A DNA stretch of 64,000 bases, from contig NZ_PXYI01000002.1 of the NCBI RefSeq assembly GCF_003012735.1, positions 186,001-250,000 on the forward strand, in the 5' to 3' direction. The stretch comes from Allosphingosinicella deserti. GTDB taxonomy: Bacteria; Pseudomonadota; Alphaproteobacteria; Sphingomonadales; Sphingomonadaceae. The position numbers and the translations under genes are program-made. Shown piece by piece: positions 56,791-64,000 of the stretch. The notes under the pieces were generated by a model. It did not search any database. It saw only the letters and a list, made by a program, of their open reading frames with translations, and was not told the origin of the DNA. Position 1 is the stretch's first letter. Every line of letters begins with the position of its first letter.

Positions 56791-58523
56791 TGAAATACAG
56801 CGATCAGATCGGCGCCTGGCTCAAGGCGGCCGGCTACACCCACTATTTCTATGTCGGCGGCGGCAACATCATGCACCTCACTGAAAGCCTCGATCGCTAC
56901 CTCAAGGGCATCCCTGTCGTGCACGAAGTCGCGGCCGGCATCGGAGCGGAATATTTCAACGAGATCGCTGCCCCCGCGAAGGCATTGGCGTTGGTCACGG
57001 CCGGGCCTGGCCTGACCAACATTGTCACGGCCATATCCGGGGCCTGGCTGGAGGGCCGGGAATTGCTAGTGATCGGTGGGCAGGTAAAGACCACTGACCT
57101 GGCCATGCAGCAGGTCCGCTCACGCGGCATTCAAGAGATCGACGGTGCTGCGCTTGTCGAGTCGACCACCAAGCTCTCGTACCGCTTCATGGAGCCGATT
57201 CCCGCCCAAGCATTCCTGGATAAAATTTCAGTCAGCTGGGCGCCGAGGAAAGGGCCCGTCTTTCTGGAAATGCCGCTCGACGTTCAGGCCGCCCAAGTCG
57301 CGGAGAGCGCCCTTCCACCAGTCGGACCGCCGAAGCTGCCGACTGCGACCGAATCCGAAATTGATTTCACCGCCGATCTGTACCGTCGGTCCGAGCGCCC
57401 AGTGGTGTTGCTTGGCGGCGGCGTCGATTATTCGACGGTGCAGCACCTGCGAGACCGTTTCGCGGCGCTCGGGATCCCGACAATGACGACTTGGAACGGA
57501 TTCGATCGCTTTGATGGCGATGATCCATTCTATCTGGGACGGCCCGACACGTGGGGGCAGCGCAGTTCAAACATCATCATCCAGAAAGCAGATTTGATAC
57601 TGGCGGTGGGCACTCGATTGGGCCTTCAGCGCACGGGCTTCAACTGGCAGGAATTCGGTCGAGACGCCACTGTCGTCCAAGTCGAGATCGATGCTGCGGA
57701 ACTGAACAAGGGTCACCCCCGAACGGATCATAGATACCACGCCGATCCCAATCATTTCCTCGCCGCGTTGCTCGCTACCGAGCTGCCCGCCAAGGTCGAT
57801 TGGCTGGCACATGCGCGCAGGATCAGGAACCTTATTCCCCGGGTGGAACCGGTGAACCAATCGAGGCCGGAATATATCTCCCCCTACGATTTCATGGTTC
57901 GCCTTGACGATGTCACCACCCCGGAAGACTTGTTCATCCCCTGCAGCAGCGGCAGTGCCTCGACGACTGCATTGCAGATCTACAAGCAAAAGCTCGGCCA
58001 ACGTATCGTCCACAATGGATCGCTCGCCTCGATGGGCTACGGCCTGAGTGGAGCGATCGGCGCGGCGGTTGCGGGTGGCGGCAGGCGAACCATCTTGATT
58101 GAAGGTGATGGCGGCTTTGCTCAGAACCTCCAGGAGCTCGGCACGGTCGCAGTAAACAAGCTCAATCTGAAGATTTTCATCTTCCATGATCAGGGCTATG
58201 CTTCGATCCGGATGACGCAGCGCAACTACTTCGACGGTAAATACCTTGGATGCGACGAAAGCTCTGGCTTGGGGCTTCCAAATTGGGCGAAGCTGTTCCC
58301 GGCCTGGGACATTCCGGTGCTTAGTCTGCCTTTGCAATTTGAGGATGATCCCGCCTTTCGGCAGTTGATGGCATTGCAAGGGCCAGCGGCATTCATCGTC
58401 CCGATCGATCCCGAGCAGACATATTTCCCGAAGATCAGCAGCCGAATCACCGCGACGGGGTCGATGGAATCCAATCCGATCGATCGGATGACCCCCGAAA
58501 TCGACTACCTCGCAGATCTCTGA
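56790..58523 (+). CDS. ThDP-dependent acetolactate-synthase-like enzyme, YerE-type candidate
   Basis: The 577-residue protein has the three ThDP-enzyme domains: PYR with the activating Glu46 in IPVVHEVAAGIGAEYF, a central FAD-type domain (about 190-330) and PP with GDG at 439-441. After 24 residues the usual Asn-Asn is His-Asp (466-467), leaving Asp at the metal position. Housekeeping acetolactate synthase is unlikely, since no ilvN follows and rfbFGH surround it. YerE of Yersinia, a ThDP flavoprotein, moves a two-carbon unit from pyruvate onto C4 of CDP-3,6-dideoxy-4-ketohexose; this gene has the right size and context. Confidence 0.8.
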   Translation: MKYSDQIGAWLKAAGYTHYFYVGGGNIMHLTESLDRYLKGIPVVHEVAAGIGAEYFNEIAAPAKALALVTAGPGLTNIVTAISGAWLEGRELLVIGGQVKTTDLAMQQVRSRGIQEIDGAALVESTTKLSYRFMEPIPAQAFLDKISVSWAPRKGPVFLEMPLDVQAAQVAESALPPVGPPKLPTATESEIDFTADLYRRSERPVVLLGGGVDYSTVQHLRDRFAALGIPTMTTWNGFDRFDGDDPFYLGRPDTWGQRSSNIIIQKADLILAVGTRLGLQRTGFNWQEFGRDATVVQVEIDAAELNKGHPRTDHRYHADPNHFLAALLATELPAKVDWLAHARRIRNLIPRVEPVNQSRPEYISPYDFMVRLDDVTTPEDLFIPCSSGSASTTALQIYKQKLGQRIVHNGSLASMGYGLSGAIGAAVAGGGRRTILIEGDGGFAQNLQELGTVAVNKLNLKIFIFHDQGYASIRMTQRNYFDGKYLGCDESSGLGLPNWAKLFPAWDIPVLSLPLQFEDDPAFRQLMALQGPAAFIVPIDPEQTYFPKISSRITATGSMESNPIDRMTPEIDYLADL

Positions 58524-58534
58524 GCGAACCAGCA

Positions 58535-59503
58535 ATGTCAGGGCGCTCACTTCTCCTGATCGGGGGGACGGGATTCTTCGGCAAGTCGTTCCTTGACGCC
58601 TACCGTCGAGGCTTGCTGAAAACTTGGTCCGTCGATCGGATCGATGTCGTCGCGCGGAGCGCCTCGGCGCTTCGCAGGACGCATCCCGACCTCGTCGCAC
58701 CAGGGGTCGCGCTTCATGATCTCGATGTCGGGGTTGCCGAGACCTTGCCGGCGGCGGACCTGGTCATCCACGCTGCGACGACCACGGATGCTCGCCTTTA
58801 CGCCCAGGATGCGAAGGGCGAGCGCGAGCGCATCTTATCAGCGATCGGGAACTATGTCCGGATCGCCGCGCGCGAGCACCGCCAAAGCAGGATCGTACTG
58901 GCGAGCTCGGGCGCCGTTTATGGCCAGCAGTCAGAGCATGTTGCTGCGCTTCGCGAGGATCATGTGCCCACGGCAACGGCAGAGATGGTTGCCACCAAGC
59001 GTGATTATGCGGAGGCCAAGCGCGCGTCGGAAGCGCTTCTTGCCACCCTCGGCGCGGCTTCCGTCCGGACCGCAGTCGCACGCTGCTTTGCCTTTGTAGG
59101 CTACCATCTTCCACGCGATCAGCATTTCGCGATCGGCAACTTCCTTGCGGACGGCCTCGCCGGCCGACCGGTGCGAGTGAATGCCCGCAAGGCGGTCGTC
59201 CGCAGCTACATGCACGCCGACGATCTTGTGGCATGGTTGATGACGATCGCTCAGGCCGCAGACTCAACCTGCCCCATCTACAATGTTGGATCCGACGAAG
59301 CGGTGACGATCGCAGACGTAGCGCGGGTCGTGGCTGAACGCTTCGGCGTCCCGGCTGAGATTCCGCCAATTACAGATGCGGCGGTCGATCGCTACGTGCC
59401 CTCTATTGCACGCGCCCGAGGCGAGCTGGGGCTTGAGCTCTCCTATGATCTCGCATCAGCCGTCGACGATATTGCCGGTCGGCTCCGCGCCGGAGCGCGC
59501 TGA
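58535..59503 (+). CDS. NAD(P)-dependent epimerase/reductase, YerF-type candidate
   Basis: The 322-residue extended SDR has the cofactor motif IGGTGFFG (9-16), LASSGAVYG with Ser125 and Tyr158-xxx-Lys162 in KRDYAEAKRASE, then VRSYMHADDLV and IYNVGSDEAVTI. All catalytic residues are present. Coming 11 bases after the ThDP enzyme, it is the natural candidate to reduce the ketone left in the added two-carbon branch, the YerF step. A simple epimerase or 4-ketoreductase role is not excluded. Confidence 0.78.
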   Translation: MSGRSLLLIGGTGFFGKSFLDAYRRGLLKTWSVDRIDVVARSASALRRTHPDLVAPGVALHDLDVGVAETLPAADLVIHAATTTDARLYAQDAKGERERILSAIGNYVRIAAREHRQSRIVLASSGAVYGQQSEHVAALREDHVPTATAEMVATKRDYAEAKRASEALLATLGAASVRTAVARCFAFVGYHLPRDQHFAIGNFLADGLAGRPVRVNARKAVVRSYMHADDLVAWLMTIAQAADSTCPIYNVGSDEAVTIADVARVVAERFGVPAEIPPITDAAVDRYVPSIARARGELGLELSYDLASAVDDIAGRLRAGAR

Positions 59504-59534
59504 TCTGGTCAGCCGGCGGTTCGCCCCTGGTCGC

Positions 59535-60305
59535 CTACCAAACCCGCCAGGGCGCCTGCCGCTTATGCCAGAGTTCCTCGAGGAAATGCCGATCCCTTAG
59601 CGTATCCATCGGCTGCCAGAAGCCGTCGTGGAAATAGGCACGCATCTGATCCCCGGCTGCGAGTTGTTCGAGGGGCATGCGCTCCCAGACGGTCGTATCG
59701 CCCTCGATATATCTTTCCACAGAACGGGAAAGAACAAAGAACCCGCCGTTAATCCAGCCGCCTTCCTCTACCGGCTTTTCAGCGAAGGCATGGACTCGAT
59801 CCCCATCGAGATCGAGTTGTCCGAAGCGGCTAAGCGGGCGCACGGCGGCTACCGTGGCTTCCTTGCCATGGCTGCGGTGGAACTCGATTTCCTTGGCGAT
59901 GTCGATGTCCGCCACTCCGTCGCCGTAGGTAAGGCAGAAGGTATCGTCGTCGCCGAGATAGGGCATAGCCCGTTTCAGACGTCCCCCGGTCATCGTCTCG
60001 TCGCCCGTGTCGACGAGAGAGATCCGCCAGTCCTCTGCGGTGTTACGGTGCACCTCGGTCGTGCCCTTGCGCATGTCGATCGTAACATCCGACATGTGGA
60101 GTGCGTAATTCGCGAAATATTCCTTAATCAGGTAACCTTTATAACCCAAGCATACAATAAAGTCGTTCACGCCGAAATGCGAGTATATTTTCATGATATG
60201 CCAGATGATCGGTCGCCCGCCGATTTCCACCATCGGCTTTGGCCGTACGGCGGTTTCCTCGGCCAGGCGGGTGCCGAGACCCCCGGCAAGAATGATTGCT
60301 TTCAT
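59535..60305 (-). CDS. rfbF: Glucose-1-phosphate cytidylyltransferase
   Basis: The 256-residue enzyme makes CDP-glucose from glucose-1-phosphate and CTP. It has AIILAGGLGTRLAEET with RPKPMVEIGGRPI, MKIYSHFGVNDFIVCLGYKG, TGDETMTGGRLKR, LTYGDGVADIDI and the EKP motif AEKPVEEGGWINGGFFVL. These match the RfbF subgroup rather than RmlA. ATG 60305. It converges with the YerF-like gene and is divergent from asnB. Confidence 0.95.
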   Translation of the reverse strand: MKAIILAGGLGTRLAEETAVRPKPMVEIGGRPIIWHIMKIYSHFGVNDFIVCLGYKGYLIKEYFANYALHMSDVTIDMRKGTTEVHRNTAEDWRISLVDTGDETMTGGRLKRAMPYLGDDDTFCLTYGDGVADIDIAKEIEFHRSHGKEATVAAVRPLSRFGQLDLDGDRVHAFAEKPVEEGGWINGGFFVLSRSVERYIEGDTTVWERMPLEQLAAGDQMRAYFHDGFWQPMDTLRDRHFLEELWHKRQAPWRVW

Positions 60306-60516
60306 GATCGTCCTCTGCGCGGGCGCAGGCCCCTTTGCCCAGCGCCGATTAGGGACTGTGCGGGGGTTTATCAATCCCCGGGCCGGCGTTCCCGATCCCT
60401 TGTTGGAGCTCAACCACCTCCTTCCCATATGTGGTCGGCCCGTTTAAGGGGTGCTTTCGTCATCAATCCGGCTCCGCTCTGGATAGCAGGCGCGGACGTG
60501 CACCAGGTGGAAGAAC

Positions 60517-62535
60517 ATGTGCGGTTTGGCAGGCATCTTGGGCACCGGCGGCCGCTCTCCCCAGCTTCTCGAGGGGATGGGGGGCGCAATCGCGCATCGC
60601 GGCCCAGACGATCAGGGCCTTTGGCAGGACGAAGAGGCGGGGATCGGCCTTGCCCATCGTCGCCTCTCGATCGTCGATCTGTCACCCATGGGTCATCAGC
60701 CGATGGCGTCTGCCGACGGTCAATGGGTGATCGCCTACAATGGCGAGATCTACAATCATATGCGCCTGAGGGCGGAGCTCGACCAAGTTCGACCGATTGC
60801 CTGGCGCGGACACAGCGACACCGAGACACTCATCGAGGCGATTGCCACCTGGGGGCTGCACGACACCCTCGTCCGTGCCGTCGGCATGTTCGCCATCGCG
60901 CTCTGGGATCGGCGGACCCGGACGCTTCAGCTTGCCCGCGACCGGTTCGGGGAGAAGCCGCTCTATTACGGATGGGTCGGCAGCGACTTCGTCTTTGGCT
61001 CCGAACTCAAGGCGATCAGGAAGCATCCCGGCTTCAACAATCCGATCGACCGGAACGCTCTTCGCCTGCTGGGGGCCAGGGCCTATATTCCTGCGCCATT
61101 CTCAATCTACGAGCATCTCTACAAGCTTGAGCCGGGATGCATCCTCACCGTCGCCAACGGCGCAGCCGCTCATAGGCCCAGCGCCCCGCCCGTCGAGGGC
61201 GAGAGCGGCGGGATCAGCCTGACACGATATTGGTCCTATCGCCGAAAGGTGCTCGATGGGCTCGCCGATCCGATCGAGAGCTCCGAAGAAGCCCTTGAGC
61301 GGCTGGAGGCCACGCTGGCGGATGCCGTGGCCGGCCAGGCCGTGGCCGACGTGCCGGTCGGTGCGTTCCTGTCCGGGGGGATCGATTCTTCGACGATCGT
61401 TGCGCTTTACCAGAAGCACGCACCAGGCCGGGTGAAGACGTTCTCCATCGGCTTCGAAGACGCGGGCTTCGATGAAGCGGTTTATGCGAAGAGCGTCGCC
61501 CGACATTTCGGCACCGAGCATCATGAGCGCTACGTCAGTGCGCATGAGGCTCAGGAAGTTATCCCGTTGCTGCCGCGGATGTATGACGAGCCGTTTGCCG
61601 ATTCATCGCAAATCCCAACCCATCTCGTCAGCCGGCTCGCTCGCGAGCATGTTACCGTCTCCCTTTCCGGGGACGGCGGCGACGAATTGTTCGGCGGCTA
61701 CAATCGCTACATCGCGACATCGCGGCTTTGGTCGAAGTTGAAGCGCCTGCCGCGGCCCGTGCGCGGCGCGATCGGAGCTGCCCTCGCTACCGTGCCGCCA
61801 TCGGGCTGGAACGGGCTTGCGGCGTTGCTTCCCTCGGGGCGGCGCCCCGCCTTCTTCGGCACGAAGGTTCACAAGCTGTTCGGGACGATGCGCGACTGCG
61901 CGAGTCTTGAGGACCTTGTCGACACGTTCCTCGACGAATGGGCAGGTAAGGCCTCCCCGGTTCTTCCGCACGGGCCACTGCCGGCGCTCGGTCGTTATGA
62001 CATGACCCTGGCGGCCGACTCTCCCGATGTGACGCGTATGATGTATGCCGATGCAGTTTCCTACCTGCCCGACGACATCCTCTGCAAAGTCGACCGCGCC
62101 GGCATGGCGGTGAGCCTCGAATCGCGCATACCGTTCTTGGACCATCGGGTTGCGGAACTGGCGGCGCGGATACCCTTGTCAATGAAGATTGAGGGCGGAT
62201 CGGGGAAGCAGATCCTCAAACGTTTGCTATACAAGCATGCGCCGCAGGAAATGTTCGACCGCCCAAAGGCCGGCTTCGCTGTGCCCGTCGGCGAGTGGCT
62301 CAAGGGGCCGATGCGGCCTTGGGCCGAGTCTCTGCTGGATCCGCGCGTGCTCCGGGACGGCGGCCATTTCGATCCAGCCATGGTCCAGCAACGCTGGCGT
62401 TCGCACCTCGCTGGGGAGAAGGATTCGACCCAGGCCCTCTGGACCGTCCTGATGTTCCAGAGCTGGTTGACCGACGCACAGTCCGCGGACGAGGCAGAGA
62501 CGCCTTTGGTGAGCGTAGCGGCGGGCCGCCACTGA
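60517..62535 (+). CDS. asnB: Glutamine-hydrolysing asparagine synthase-like amidotransferase
   Basis: The 672-residue protein has an Ntn glutaminase domain with catalytic Cys2 (MCGLAGILG), HRGPDDQG and RLSIVDLSPMGHQPM, and a synthetase domain with the PP-loop FLSGGIDSSTIVALY and LSGDGGDELFGGYNRY. In glycan loci such AsnB/WbpS-type enzymes are thought to amidate uronic acids, which fits the TviB-like dehydrogenase. A housekeeping asparagine synthetase cannot be excluded. Confidence 0.92.
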   Translation: MCGLAGILGTGGRSPQLLEGMGGAIAHRGPDDQGLWQDEEAGIGLAHRRLSIVDLSPMGHQPMASADGQWVIAYNGEIYNHMRLRAELDQVRPIAWRGHSDTETLIEAIATWGLHDTLVRAVGMFAIALWDRRTRTLQLARDRFGEKPLYYGWVGSDFVFGSELKAIRKHPGFNNPIDRNALRLLGARAYIPAPFSIYEHLYKLEPGCILTVANGAAAHRPSAPPVEGESGGISLTRYWSYRRKVLDGLADPIESSEEALERLEATLADAVAGQAVADVPVGAFLSGGIDSSTIVALYQKHAPGRVKTFSIGFEDAGFDEAVYAKSVARHFGTEHHERYVSAHEAQEVIPLLPRMYDEPFADSSQIPTHLVSRLAREHVTVSLSGDGGDELFGGYNRYIATSRLWSKLKRLPRPVRGAIGAALATVPPSGWNGLAALLPSGRRPAFFGTKVHKLFGTMRDCASLEDLVDTFLDEWAGKASPVLPHGPLPALGRYDMTLAADSPDVTRMMYADAVSYLPDDILCKVDRAGMAVSLESRIPFLDHRVAELAARIPLSMKIEGGSGKQILKRLLYKHAPQEMFDRPKAGFAVPVGEWLKGPMRPWAESLLDPRVLRDGGHFDPAMVQQRWRSHLAGEKDSTQALWTVLMFQSWLTDAQSADEAETPLVSVAAGRH

Positions 62536-62704
62536 GCACGGGCGACCTTCGGGCGCTTTCATCGTTTGAACGCATAACGGCTCGGTTGACGCACAGCCGG
62601 TTGCCGAGGGTGCTCGGTCAATCGTCTGTTTCCAGCCCGCTGCGGGCCAATTGCGCCGTGGATCTCGTTAAGCCCTCCTGCGCACGTTCCTGGTGCGGTG
62701 TGCG

Positions 62705-63781
62705 TCAGCCCATGTCCTCGAGCGGCGCCCCTCCGATTGGATAAACCTGATAGGGGACCCAATAATAGGCATTGGCTGCGAAATTCAGCCACACGAACTG
62801 GACCGCTGCGGAATAGGCTATGATGCCCAGGACGAGGGCACCGTTTCGTTTCTCGCGACCAAAGGCGTGCGGCATGCGCGCCAGAATGGCCACTTGCAGT
62901 GGGATGAGATAGAGCGCGATACGATCGACCGCGGTGGAGGCGGAGGTCAGGACCAGCATCGCGAGCATGGCAAGTGCCGCCAAGGAGATATTGCGCCAGA
63001 CCTTGGACTGCATCGCGCTGAATTCGAAGCGCTTCGAGAAGAGCAGATACACGATGGCCGGCGGAAGGTTCATGGCCACCCGGATGGCTGCGCCCTGGGA
63101 TTCCATGCCTTCTTCGACATAGGCGCTCATCAACGTGTCGATCGATGCGCTGACGAATACATAGTAGAAGATGATGGCGGTGAACAGAACGAGTCCGCCG
63201 ATCAACAGCCTGTTGCGTGCCGTTGCCAGGGCGATCAACGGAAGCACGACGATAGCGGATTTGTGAAACGTCGCGGCCACCAGGACCCAGAAGACGAATC
63301 GAAGGATCGAATGCTTTTCGAGACCCGCCAGGCCGAGCATGATCATCCCGATCGCGACGCCTTGGCGGGTGTAGCCCATCGCCACCACGATCACCAAATA
63401 AGGTACCGCCACGACGAAGGCGAGCCAGGGATTGTACTGGGCTCTGGCGAATTGCACGAAACCCCAGGTGAACAGGGCCGCGCATATGATGTTTACGAAC
63501 CAGATCCCGATGTCGAGCTGATAGGCGATCCAGTTCAATGCCATGTAGCTTGGATCGCCAGAGCGAAGAGCGTCCCAGAACCTCAGGTAGGAAACGTCTT
63601 CGTAGATCGCGAGATAGTTGCCCCAGTCGCCGCCGACCTTGTAGCGGAAGCCGACCATGAGCGCGATGATGATCGCCGCGAAACCCAGAAGGACGCCTGC
63701 CCGCTCAGTGGCTCGCTTCTCGTTGGAATATTGAATCGCGCCCAGCGCGCAGAAGCCGAACAGCAGCCAGTATGGGAACAA
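62705..63781 (-). CDS. EpsG family membrane protein (Wzy-like polymerase candidate)
   Basis: The 358-residue protein has about ten hydrophobic helices. The segment VGFRYKVGGDWGNYLAIYED near residue 45 is the hallmark of the EpsG family (R-x-x-x-G-x-D-x-x-x-Y). EpsG proteins resemble Wzy polymerases and occur once per repeat-unit locus. The start appears to be TTG 63781, with GGAGG ten bases upstream. It is divergent from the partial glycosyltransferase at the right edge. Confidence 0.85.
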   Translation of the reverse strand: MFPYWLLFGFCALGAIQYSNEKRATERAGVLLGFAAIIIALMVGFRYKVGGDWGNYLAIYEDVSYLRFWDALRSGDPSYMALNWIAYQLDIGIWFVNIICAALFTWGFVQFARAQYNPWLAFVVAVPYLVIVVAMGYTRQGVAIGMIMLGLAGLEKHSILRFVFWVLVAATFHKSAIVVLPLIALATARNRLLIGGLVLFTAIIFYYVFVSASIDTLMSAYVEEGMESQGAAIRVAMNLPPAIVYLLFSKRFEFSAMQSKVWRNISLAALAMLAMLVLTSASTAVDRIALYLIPLQVAILARMPHAFGREKRNGALVLGIIAYSAAVQFVWLNFAANAYYWVPYQVYPIGGAPLEDMG

Positions 63782-63923
63782 TGTTCGTCAACCTCCGGAA
63801 GCACGGCCTTGCAGAATCTGGCACGCGACAGATAAGGGCGCAGGCTATAGAGTGTGGCTCCGGCATCCGTCCAGAGAGCCCGCCGGCTCACTGCCGCCCA
63901 TTGCGATGCGAACCTTCCGACAC

Positions 63924-64000
63924 ATGAATCAGAAAACGATCCTCATCTCGATCAACGCCGCGTGGAACATCGTGAACTTCCGATCCGGCCTCATCCGTGC
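63924..64000 (+). CDS. Glycosyltransferase (GT4-like), N-terminal fragment at the window edge
   Basis: Only 25 codons are inside the window, from ATG 63924. They read TILISINAAWNIVNFRSGLI, the usual start of a group of GT4 glycosyltransferases in glycan loci. The gene continues beyond the right edge, so the locus does too. Confidence 0.65.
   Translation, partial: MNQKTILISINAAWNIVNFRSGLIR

Noticed and set aside
56790-58523. Housekeeping acetolactate synthase (ilvB)
   Set aside because: No ilvN or ilvC next to it; it is embedded between rfbG and rfbF with overlapping starts, and its metal motif end is unusual.
62693-63835. 380-codon plus-strand frame opposite the EpsG-like gene
   Set aside because: His/Asp/Arg-rich composition typical of antisense frames; the minus strand encodes a coherent membrane protein with the EpsG motif.

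Overview
The window is GC-rich chromosomal DNA of an alphaproteobacterium, most likely a member of the Sphingomonadales. This rests on gene content (glnD-mutS, bamE/ubiquinol-cytochrome c chaperone/DUF177, COQ9, DUF1489, a bacterial CDC48 ATPase, rpoZ close to relA) and on protein style; no marker-gene search could be run. No rRNA, tRNA, CRISPR array, prophage or insertion sequence was seen.

Left half (1-30 kb) is mostly housekeeping. It holds mismatch repair and PII signalling (mutS, start of glnD), a malic enzyme fused to a phosphotransacetylase domain (maeB), outer-membrane assembly (bamE), respiratory-complex assembly, threonine synthase, ssb, a feoAB iron(II) uptake operon with a good Fur-box match, COQ9 with a DOPA dioxygenase-like gene, two peptidyl-prolyl isomerases and the mgtE magnesium transporter. 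Next come an SDR oxidoreductase broken by a one-base frameshift, a LysR regulator, the CDC48-like double AAA ATPase, an MFS transporter, a phospholipid methyltransferase-like gene next to a phospholipase D/cardiolipin synthase-like gene, rpoZ, an HxlR regulator, relA, a DUF411 gene, kynA and an M48 protease.

Right half (30-64 kb, continuing beyond the edge) is a large exopolysaccharide/surface-glycan locus. It has nucleotide-sugar genes (tviB-like dehydrogenase, UDP-glucuronate epimerase-like, mannose-1-phosphate guanylyltransferase), a WcaJ-type initiating sugar transferase, at least eight glycosyltransferases of GT4, GT2 and GT32 type, an FkbM methyltransferase, an acyltransferase-3/SGNH O-acetylase, a PglK-like ABC flippase, an EpsG/Wzy-like membrane protein and an AsnB-type amidotransferase.

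Nested in it (49.8-60.3 kb) is a CDP-sugar island: rfbF, rfbG and rfbH, a thiamine-diphosphate acetolactate-synthase-like enzyme and an SDR reductase. This is the set known to build yersiniose-type branched-chain 3,6-dideoxy octoses (YerE/YerF). It is interleaved with genes not expected from that pathway: an HpcH/HpaI-type aldolase with altered active-site segments, a HAD-like protein, a TylF-type O-methyltransferase, and a GtrB-like/GtrA pair with a GT-C-like membrane protein. I infer that this island makes a modified two-carbon-branched deoxysugar and installs it on the glycan, possibly in the periplasm. It is the best candidate for an undescribed system in this window. The partner reductase of RfbH (E3/AscD type) is not in the window.
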